A stretch of 7,570 bases of DNA, taken from contig JBNKLQ010000286.1 of the NCBI GenBank assembly GCA_050292445.1, positions 1-7,570 of the forward strand, in the 5' to 3' direction. Source of the stretch: Leptofilum sp050292445 (GTDB lineage: Bacteria > Chloroflexota > Anaerolineae > Promineifilales > Promineifilaceae). Both the position numbers and the translations under genes were made by a program. Shown here piece by piece: positions 1 to 5,698 of the stretch (its first letter is position 1; each line of letters begins with the position of its first letter). The notes under the pieces were generated by a model. It saw only the letters and a program-made list of their open reading frames with translations. It ran no database searches and was not told the DNA's origin.

Positions 1-54
1 CTTGGTGCGGTGCATCTGCGTTTTCGCCAGGGATAGGCGTTCTACGAACGCTGG

Positions 55-86
55 TGACAGGCTGACAAGGTGACCAGGTGAAGTGG
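55..86. repeat. Short tandem TGAC-type 8-mers
   Basis: Four consecutive 8-bp units start at 55, 63, 71 and 79. The middle two read TGACAAGG and TGACCAGG; the outer ones are degenerate (TGACAGGC and TGAAGTGG). The last units overlap the GTG start of the NUDIX gene, and the AAGG and CAGG inside them could act as its ribosome binding site. Just upstream, GCGTTC (37-42) and GAACGC (46-51) form a small hairpin with a 3-nt loop. Nothing else is seen in 1-77. The function is unknown; it may be a simple intergenic repeat. Confidence 0.5.
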
Positions 87-692
87 CTGGAATGGGTACA
101 GCGGTTACAGGCCGTTGCCCAAAACGGGTTGACATACGCGAAAGATCCGTTCGATGTTGAGCGTTACGAGGCCATTCGCCAGATTGCCGCAGAGATTGGG
201 GCCAACTATAGCCAAGTGGATGTAGAAAAAATTGCCGACTTGTTTGCCGAAAATATCGGCTACGCTACGCCCAAGCTGGATGTGCGCGGGGCAGTGTTTC
301 AGGATGGCAAAATCCTCATGGTGCGGGGACGGCAGGATCAGCTGTGGACGCTGCCCGGTGGCTGGATTGATGTGGGGGAATCGCCCAGTACGGCCGTAAC
401 CAAAGAAATTCTCGAAGAAACCGGTTATCTCACCAAGCCCATCAAGTTAGTCGCTTGTTTTGATCGCAATTTGTGGGGGGAACGGCCGTATTTACAACAC
501 GTCTACAAACTTTTCTTCCACTGCCAAATCATTAGCGGTTCGCCCCAGACCAGCCTAGAAACAGACAAAGTTGCCTTTTTTGCTCTGGCGGAACTACCAT
601 CAAACCTTTCAGCCGCTCGCGTCACGCGTTCACAAATCCACACCCTTTTTCAACATCTCAACAATCCCCATCTTCCCACCGAATTTGATTAA
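78..692 (+). CDS. NUDIX hydrolase with N-terminal Nudix_N-type helical domain
   Basis: A 204-aa protein. Residues about 1-62 resemble the helical N-terminal domain found before some NUDIX hydrolases (starts WLEWVQRLQAVAQ, then DPFDVERYEAIR). Residues about 66-175 are the NUDIX fold. The NUDIX box runs from G95 to Y117: G95, E101, then KEILEETGY, so the usual Arg of the REUXEE core is Lys109 while the metal-binding E110, E113 and E114 are present. The enzyme should hydrolyse a nucleoside diphosphate linked to another group; the substrate cannot be told from sequence. The GTG start at 78 is the first possible start after an in-frame stop at 63-65 and matches the family's usual N-terminus; AAGG at 67-70 is a modest ribosome site. 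It is separated from arsR by 169 bases of control sequence and is probably not part of the cytochrome locus. Confidence 0.88.
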   Translation: MKWLEWVQRLQAVAQNGLTYAKDPFDVERYEAIRQIAAEIGANYSQVDVEKIADLFAENIGYATPKLDVRGAVFQDGKILMVRGRQDQLWTLPGGWIDVGESPSTAVTKEILEETGYLTKPIKLVACFDRNLWGERPYLQHVYKLFFHCQIISGSPQTSLETDKVAFFALAELPSNLSAARVTRSQIHTLFQHLNNPHLPTEFD

Positions 693-743
693 GCAATCTG
701 TATATGCTCGACCTTTCAGACAAGCATATTGCTAAATTGCCGT

Positions 744-761
744 TTGTGACATTTGTCACAA
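744..761. promoter_or_regulatory. Crp/Fnr-type or Rex-type operator palindrome
   Basis: TTGTGACATTTGTCACAA has perfect 8-bp arms around a 2-nt centre. Its core is an exact TGTGA-N6-TCACA match, the classical Crp consensus. It also fits the Rex operator TTGTGAA-N4-TTCACAA except for one symmetric base pair (C/G in place of A/T). The sequence alone cannot separate a Crp/Fnr-family activator from the NADH-sensing repressor Rex. Its centre (752.5) lies about 65 bases upstream of a start site predicted from the -10 box at 806-811. Confidence 0.6.
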
Positions 762-767
762 GAACTG

Positions 768-783
768 TGTGACACTCATCGCT
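768..783. promoter_or_regulatory. Weak second Crp-like site
   Basis: TGTGA at 768-772 is followed, after 6 bases, by TCGCT, which matches the TCACA half-site at only 3 of 5 positions. The centre lies 23 bp downstream of the strong palindrome, about two helical turns. It would fall near -41 to -42 of a start site around 817, the spacing used by class II activators. The half-site is clear; the role is an inference. Confidence 0.3.
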
Positions 784-805
784 AACGCTTCAAATAGCCA
801 TCTTC

Positions 806-811
806 TATACT
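806..811 (+). promoter_or_regulatory. Candidate -10 box for arsR
   Basis: TATACT matches the -10 consensus TATAAT at 5 of 6 positions. No good -35 hexamer lies 16-18 bp upstream (783-788 reads TAACGC), which would fit a promoter that needs an activator. The predicted start near 816-818 lies 45 bases before the arsR ATG. Confidence 0.4.
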
Positions 812-817
812 TTCGAC

Positions 818-837
818 GTATTCGGATAGGCGAATAC
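818..837. promoter_or_regulatory. Inverted repeat, candidate ArsR operator
   Basis: GTATTCG (818-824) and CGAATAC (831-837) are perfect 7-bp arms around a 6-bp spacer. The repeat sits immediately downstream of the candidate -10 and 24 bp before the arsR ATG, where ArsR/SmtB repressors commonly bind to shut off their own gene. Autoregulation is an inference from position and symmetry. Confidence 0.45.
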
Positions 838-861
838 ATTAATAAGCAATAAGGTGAACTG

Positions 862-1185
862 ATGGATATTCCCCAAATTGAAGAGTTACGCTTATTACAC
901 AGCAACATCTGCCAGGCACTGGGCGATCCTAAGCGAATTCAAATTTTATATGCACTGCATGGCGAACCACGTTACGTCTCTGCCCTGGCCGAGGATCTGG
1001 GGATGCCACAACCTACCGTTTCGCGTCATCTACAGGTGTTGCGGCAGCGCTCATTGGTCCAAACGGAGCGAGATGGCCAAACGGTTGTTTACAGCCTCAC
1101 CGATATACGCATTATTGATGTCCTGAACAGCATGCGCCAAATTTTGCGCGATGCCCTGGATCGCCAGGCAAATGTTTTAGCTTAA
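862..1185 (+). CDS. ArsR/SmtB-family winged-helix transcriptional repressor
   Basis: A 107-aa protein of typical ArsR length. The N-terminal motif CQALGDPKRIQILYAL (residues 17-32) and the helix-turn-helix LAEDLGMPQPTVSRHLQVLR are family hallmarks, followed by a winged segment (LVQTERDGQTVVYSL) and a C-terminal dimerisation helix. There is no ELCVCDL-like metal-binding motif in the recognition region, and the only cysteine is C17, so it does not look like a classical As/Cd/Zn sensor. It also lacks the cysteine pair of the persulfide sensors BigR/SqrR. The ATG at 862 has a strong AAGGTGA site 4 bases upstream. It lies ahead of the octahaem cytochrome and YeeE/YedE genes, so control of that locus is likely, with the effector unknown. 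Confidence 0.9.
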   Translation: MDIPQIEELRLLHSNICQALGDPKRIQILYALHGEPRYVSALAEDLGMPQPTVSRHLQVLRQRSLVQTERDGQTVVYSLTDIRIIDVLNSMRQILRDALDRQANVLA

Positions 1186-1205
1186 CCATTAACCATTGTC
1201 TTGAT

Positions 1206-1240
1206 CCGCACCAAGCCAGTAGACGGGGGGCTTTCTGCGG
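1206..1240 (+). terminator. Stem-loop after arsR, weak terminator candidate
   Basis: CCGCA (1206-1210) pairs with TGCGG (1236-1240), and AAGCC (1213-1217) pairs with GGCTT (1229-1233). The two helices are separated by a 2x2 internal loop, with an 11-nt G-rich apical loop. TATTTAT follows, not a clean T-run, so termination would be inefficient. It could instead be a processing or attenuation structure between arsR and the cytochrome gene. Confidence 0.35.
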
Positions 1241-1275
1241 TATTTATCAACCAAATCAGGTAATTGTCAGCGTGG

Positions 1276-1289
1276 TGAAGTTAACTTCA
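1276..1289. promoter_or_regulatory. Perfect 14-bp palindrome upstream of the octahaem cytochrome
   Basis: TGAAGTTAACTTCA is a perfect palindrome with no spacer. It overlaps the region where a -35 element would lie for the TATATT box at 1302-1307, so a bound protein could block or recruit polymerase. It is unlike the inverted repeat before arsR, so either a second regulator or a different binding mode is implied. Confidence 0.45.
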
Positions 1290-1307
1290 TCAGGCCGTTT
1301 TTATATT
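1281..1307 (+). promoter_or_regulatory. Candidate promoter of the cytochrome operon
   Basis: TATATT (1302-1307) is a fair -10 box. The best -35-like hexamer is TTAACT (1281-1286), 4 of 6 to consensus with a short 15-bp spacer, and it lies inside the 14-bp palindrome. The predicted start is about 1313-1315, giving a leader of roughly 25 bases before the ATG at 1339. Confidence 0.3.
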
Positions 1308-1338
1308 GCCTGACCCACCCCGGAAGAGTAGAGAACCA

Positions 1339-2787
1339 ATGAAAACGTTCAAATATATTTGGATTGTTGGATTAACCGCTACCCTGCTCCTCATCGCGAT
1401 TCCCATCATTATTTGGATTCCCAACGAGCCGGTAAAGGCGGATGATCCGTGGGCCAATGTGGATGATCCCATCCCGCATACGGACCACACAGATTTGATT
1501 GAGGGACCATTGGAGACAGGGCCGGAGGTTACGGCCGTTTGCCTCGATTGTCACGAAGAAGCCGGACACGAAATGACCCAGACTGTTCACTGGACCTGGG
1601 AAAGTGAACCGGTGATGTTGCCAGGTCGAGATGAACCAGTGACCATTGGCAAAGCCAACCAGATCAACAACTATTGCATCGGCATCCAGGGGAACGAGCC
1701 AGGCTGTACCCGCTGCCACGCAGGCTATGGTTGGGAAGATGAAACCTTCGACTTTAGCGAAGAGATGAACGTCGATTGCCTCGTCTGCCACGCCGACACC
1801 GGCCTGTACAGCAAAAGCACCGCCGGACGCCCCGCCGAGGGTGTTGATTTGGTGGCCGCTGCGCAAAGCGTAGCCTCCCCAACGCGGCAAAATTGCGGCA
1901 GCTGCCACTTTAATGGCGGCGGCGGCAACGCTGTGAAGCACGGCGACCTGGATGAAAGTCTCTACTTCCCCTCGGAAAACATTGACGTACACATGGGGCG
2001 GTACGACTTCCAATGTGTCGATTGTCATAAGACGGAAGACCATCAGATTCAGGGGCGCTCCATCTCCGTGAGCGTAGACAATGAGAACCGACTGGCCTGC
2101 ACCGACTGCCACAACAGCACCCTGCATGAAGATGATCGCATCAACGACCACACGAATACCGTTGCTTGCCAAACCTGCCACATCCCTGAAGGAGCCGTAC
2201 GCCAACCGACCAAGATGGATTGGGACTGGTCTACGGCCGGGGACGAAACAATCCCCGAAGATCCGCACGTTTACCTGCGCATCAAGGGCAGTTTTGTCTA
2301 CGAAAGTGGCTTCATGCCCGATTACATCTGGTACAACGGTACGGCGGATCGCTACCTGCTGGGTGACACCATCGATCCCACCCAGCCGACGCTCATCAAT
2401 GAGCCGCTGGGCAACATCGATGACTCGAATTCGCTTATTTGGCCGTTCAAAGTACATAATGGCAACCAGATTTACGACACAGAGTACAACTACCTGATCC
2501 AACCCAAGACAGTGGGTGAAGGTGGTTACTGGACTGAGTTCGATTGGGCGCTGGCGGCTGAACTGGGTGCCCAAGAAACCGGCATGTTGTTTAGCGGTTC
2601 TTATGGTTTTGCCCCGACGGAGATGTACTGGAATTTGTCCCACATGGTGCAGCCTAAAGAGAATGCGCTGCAATGCACTGACTGCCACGGCGAAGACGGC
2701 CGTATGGATTGGGAAGCCCTCGGTTATTACGGCGACCCAATGGAATGGGGCGGTCGGGACCAGTTCACCAGCGCTTATCAAGATTAA
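1339..2787 (+). CDS. Octahaem c-type cytochrome, tetrathionate reductase (OTR) family
   Basis: A 482-aa exported cytochrome. Residues 7-26 are a hydrophobic export segment with likely cleavage after VKA (about residue 34). Eight CXXCH haem motifs are visible: CLDCH 68, CTRCH 123, CLVCH 147, CGSCH 186, CVDCH 226, CTDCH 254, CQTCH 277 and CTDCH 446. The stretches NNYCIGIQGNEPGCTRCH and CGSCHFNGGGGNAVKHGD are what I recognise as OTR signatures. OTR of Shewanella reduces tetrathionate in vitro, and also nitrite and hydroxylamine, at a haem with a lysine ligand; K200 is the likely ligand here and C113 the likely active-site cysteine (inferred from memory of the family). Start: ATG at 1339 with GGAAGAG at 1322-1328; an upstream in-frame TTG at 1306 would add 11 non-signal residues and overlaps the -10, so it is rejected. 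The partner is probably the downstream c/b fusion. The physiological substrate is unproven. Confidence 0.88.
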   Translation: MKTFKYIWIVGLTATLLLIAIPIIIWIPNEPVKADDPWANVDDPIPHTDHTDLIEGPLETGPEVTAVCLDCHEEAGHEMTQTVHWTWESEPVMLPGRDEPVTIGKANQINNYCIGIQGNEPGCTRCHAGYGWEDETFDFSEEMNVDCLVCHADTGLYSKSTAGRPAEGVDLVAAAQSVASPTRQNCGSCHFNGGGGNAVKHGDLDESLYFPSENIDVHMGRYDFQCVDCHKTEDHQIQGRSISVSVDNENRLACTDCHNSTLHEDDRINDHTNTVACQTCHIPEGAVRQPTKMDWDWSTAGDETIPEDPHVYLRIKGSFVYESGFMPDYIWYNGTADRYLLGDTIDPTQPTLINEPLGNIDDSNSLIWPFKVHNGNQIYDTEYNYLIQPKTVGEGGYWTEFDWALAAELGAQETGMLFSGSYGFAPTEMYWNLSHMVQPKENALQCTDCHGEDGRMDWEALGYYGDPMEWGGRDQFTSAYQD

Positions 2788-2793
2788 AAAATG

Positions 2794-2899
2794 GAACACA
2801 GAGTTTCGCAGAGATTACACAGAGTTTCACAGAGATTTTTAAGATTTTCTCTTTTTTCTCTGTGTACCTCTGTGGCTCCTTCGCGAAACTCTGCGTCAC
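2794..2899. repeat. Hairpin-forming intergenic repeat with 21-bp tandem units
   Basis: Two tandem 21-bp copies (2796-2816 and 2817-2837) differ at one base (G2808 versus A2829); both carry ACACAGAGTTTC. The right half (about 2853-2899) is an imperfect reverse complement of the left half, including GCAGAGTTTCGC pairing, so the whole folds into one long hairpin with a T-rich loop. The 5-mer ATGGA flanks the element on both sides (2791-2795 and 2905-2909), as a target duplication would. The stretch fills the gap between the octahaem gene and the fusion gene and contains no gene. It may be a small non-autonomous mobile or repeated element; transcription could continue through it. Confidence 0.65.
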
Positions 2900-2915
2900 T
2901 CTTCATGGATTTTCG

Positions 2916-5683
2916 ATGAACAATCTAAGAAAGTTTCAACTTCCTTCTGCAAAATTTTGGGTAATGGCTTTACTGGGGCTGGCAGTCTTGCTGCTGGTCG
3001 CTCAACAAACATTGGCCCAGGACGAAACACCAACGGAACCCACACCCACTGGTCCACCGCTGCATCCCAACTTTGAGCTGTTGGATGCCAATGGCAACAA
3101 CGTCCTGGAAACCAATGAACCTATTTCCACCATGAACACCTGCGGTAGCTGTCACGACACCGACTTCATCGCTGAACACAGCTTCCATGTGGATGCTGGT
3201 TTGAGTGAAATGAGCGCGGCAGGAGAGACGGGCAACGGCCGTTCCTGGGATGTCAGCACCGGCACCTTTGGTAAATGGAATCCGCTCGTTTACCATTATC
3301 TCACCCCCGAAGGTGACGACCTGGTTGACCTGACCACGCCCGGCTGGCTGATGCTGTTCAGCGACCGGCATGTGGGCGGTGGCCCGGCCGTTACCAGCCA
3401 GGATGGGGAGCCGCTGCTGAGTTTAGCCCCTGATGCCAACAGCCTGGACGCCAGCGTCGTTGACCCGGCGACGGGTGAACAGGTTGGCTGGGATTGGCAG
3501 GAATCAGGCGTGGCGGAGATGGACTGCTTCTTGTGCCATCTGCCCGATGCCAACAACGATGCCCGCATTGCCACGATGCAGGCAGGTGAATTCAAATGGG
3601 CCAGCACGGCTACGTTGTCTGGTAGCGAGGTTGTGGAAATGACGGCAGACGGCCGTTTCCAATACAACCGCGACGCTTTTGACGAAGAGGGTCTGCTGAT
3701 GGACGGTTTTGTCAAAGTCCAGGATCCCACCAACGCCAACTGCGGCAACTGCCACGGCGTCGTCCACACCGACCTCAACACACCGCTGACGCTGGAAAGC
3801 TTGCAAATTGGCGATTGGAGTACGCTCACCACCGGGCAAGTCATGTCGCCCCAACGGCTGCTCAACTCCGGCNNNNNNNNNNTGGCCTGAATCTGGCTGA
3901 CAAAGAAACACTTTCCCGCTCCTGGGACATCCACATGGAGCGCGTGGTTGATTGCGTTGATTGTCATTATGCGCTTAACAACCCCGTCTACTACCAAGAG
4001 ACAGATAAAGACCAGCTCGACCATTTGCTCTTCGACCCACGCCGCCTTGATTTTGGCGAATATCTCTACCGGCCACTGCACGAGTTTGCCACAGGGTCTA
4101 GCGCCCAGGGTACGCTTGCGCCGCAGTACGACAACAGCCTGCGCCGCTGCGACGACTGTCACAGTATCGAAGTAACCCACAACTGGCTGCCCTACAAAGA
4201 TCGGCATATGGATGCGGTGAGCTGTGAGTCGTGCCACATCGGCGAAATTTATGCGCCTGCCCAACAGGTCATTGATTGGACGGTACTGCAAGCCGATGGC
4301 ACGCCCCTCAGCCAGTACCGGGGCATCGACGGTGAGCTTGGCCAGCCCAGCAGCCTGATCACGGGCTACCAGCCGGTCCTGCTCCCCCGTGAAAACGCCG
4401 ACGGCAGCACGACGCTGGCCCCGCACAACCTGGTTTCTACCTGGTTCTGGGTCTATGGTAATCTAGAGCGCCCAGTACTTGAACAGGATCTGCAAGTGGC
4501 CTGGTTTGATGGGGACGCGTATGCTGACGAGGTATTGGCTTTGTTTGATGGGGATGGAAACGGCCGTCTCTCCGACACCGAACTTACCCTGGATAGTGAC
4601 GCCAAAGTTGACCTCATCACTGAGCGGTTGGCTGCCCAAGGGTTGGACAATCCCCGCATCAGTGGCGAGATTCAACCGTACAGCATCAACCACAACGTGG
4701 GTGGGGCCGATTGGGCCATCCGCGACTGCGGTACCTGCCACGGCGAAGAGTCGCGCATTAGTCAGCCGCTTGAGCTGGCTAGTTACCTGCCGGGTGGCGT
4801 GCAGCCGACCTTCGTGAATGACGGTGGCAGCAGCTTCAATGGTACGCTTTCGGTGACAGACAATGGGGCGCTGCAATACTCGCTGGAAACATCCGAAGCC
4901 GGACTCTACATTTTGGGCCACAACGCCGTAAACGTGATTGACTGGATTGGCATCATCCTGTTTCTGGGGGTGTTTGCCGGGGTGATCGTGCACGGTGGAT
5001 TACGCTACGCTGCCCTGCGCCGCCAACCGCCTAGCCATCCACGCCTGCGCGAACTATACATGTACTCCGTTTATGAGCGGCTGTGGCATTGGCTGCAAAC
5101 CGTGGCCATCCTGCTGCTCATCGTCACGGGGTTGATCATTCACAAACCAGACAAATTTGGCGCATTCAGTTTTGCCTACATGGTGCAGATTCACAATGTT
5201 CTGGCCGCCATTTTGGTCATCAACGCTTTCCTGTCGCTCTTTTATCATCTGGTCAGCGGCGAGATTAAGCAGTATTTGCCTCGGCCACGCGGCTTCTTCG
5301 ACCAGGCGATTGAGCAAAGCCTATTCTACGTGCGCGGCATTTTCCGCAATGAGCCGCATCCGTTTGAAAAGGTACCGGAGCGCAAACTGAACCCGCTGCA
5401 GCAGGTGACTTACTTTGGCATTCTGAACGTGTTACTGCCGCTGCAAATCCTCACCGGCATTTTGATGTGGGGCGCGCAGCGCTGGCCAGAAATTGCCGCG
5501 CGATTGGGCGGACTGCCGTTCCTGGCACCGTTCCACACGCTAATCGCCTGGCTGTTTGCCACCTTTATTGTGATGCATGTTTACTTGACCACCACTGGCC
5601 ACACGCCAATGGCGGGCATTAAGTCGATGATGTTGGGCTGGGACGAAGTGGAAGTCCACGACCCCGCCGCAGCCCATGATTAA
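2916..5683 (+). CDS. Fused multihaem cytochrome c, EF-hand-like and cytochrome b membrane protein (interrupted by assembly gap)
   Basis: One gene split only by ten Ns at 3873-3882; 319 codons before and 599 after. It starts MNNLRKF with a signal peptide (hydrophobic residues about 15-31, cleavage near TLA34). Seven CXXCH motifs lie at 3141, 3525, 3741, 3953, 4148, 4223 and 4727. EF-hand-like loops lie at 3084-3119 (DANGNNVLETNE) and 4547-4582 (DGDGNGRLSDTE). A linking membrane helix (about 4931-5000) is followed by a four-helix cytochrome b domain of the b561/hydrogenase-formate dehydrogenase type, with likely haem b ligands among the His codons at 5087 (LWHW), 5192 (QIHN), 5246, 5534 (PFHT) and 5576 (VMHV). 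Likely role: oxidise quinol and pass electrons through its c-haems to the upstream octahaem enzyme. The ATG at 2916 is chosen because it begins the signal peptide; its ribosome site is weak. AAGAGGAG overlapping its stop serves the next gene. Haems hidden in the gap cannot be excluded. Confidence 0.82.
3873..3882. other. Assembly gap (10 N) inside the fusion gene
   Basis: Ten Ns interrupt the coding sequence exactly after a complete Gly codon (3870-3872). Reading resumes with the third base of a codon (T3883), so the two sides are in different frames as written. A single gene needs a true gap length of 2 modulo 3. The left end reads TCCGGC and the right end TGGCCTG, so the ends may really overlap by about four bases (CGGC/TGGC), which also satisfies the frame and would give NSGLNLADK. 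Confidence 0.9.
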
Positions 5684-5698
5684 GAGGAGATCGCAATT

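Larger units (their letters stand above)
693..861 (+). promoter_or_regulatory. Intergenic control region upstream of arsR
   Basis: This 169-base gap holds several signals listed separately: a strong palindrome (744-761), a weaker second site (768-783), a candidate -10 (806-811) and an inverted repeat (818-837). Near its 5' end, ATATGCT (702-708) and AGCATAT (723-729) could pair across a 14-nt loop just after the NUDIX stop, but no T-run follows, so it is a poor terminator candidate. AAGGTGA at 851-857 is a clear ribosome binding site for the ATG at 862. No small gene is seen in the gap. Confidence 0.6.

Noticed and set aside
702..729. ATATGCT/AGCATAT pair as terminator of the NUDIX gene
   Set aside because: The stem is AT-rich and only 7 bp, with a 14-nt loop and no T-run after it.
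1306..1338. Upstream TTG start for the octahaem cytochrome
   Set aside because: It would add a proline- and arginine-rich stretch before the signal segment, it overlaps the candidate -10 box, and the ATG at 1339 has its own GGAAGAG site.
1372..2799. 475-aa open frame on the minus strand opposite the octahaem cytochrome
   Set aside because: It lies fully antisense to a gene with eight haem motifs, shows no recognisable domain, and has the valine- and alanine-rich look of a reverse-frame shadow.
2796..2837. Tandem 21-bp units considered as a CRISPR fragment
   Set aside because: The units are directly adjacent with no spacers, there are only two, and they are part of a hairpin element.
2709..2915. 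N-terminal extension of the c/b fusion gene into the octahaem gene and the repeat
   Set aside because: The extension encodes the repeat element and out-of-frame octahaem sequence; the signal peptide begins at ATG 2916.
3873..3882. Frame change in the fusion gene considered as a true frameshift or pseudogene
   Set aside because: The frame change coincides exactly with ten Ns; both sides are intact and conserved in style, so a missing or overlapping stretch explains it.
3296..4426. 376-aa minus-strand frame crossing the assembly gap
   Set aside because: It reads through Ns and lies antisense to conserved CXXCH coding sequence on both sides.
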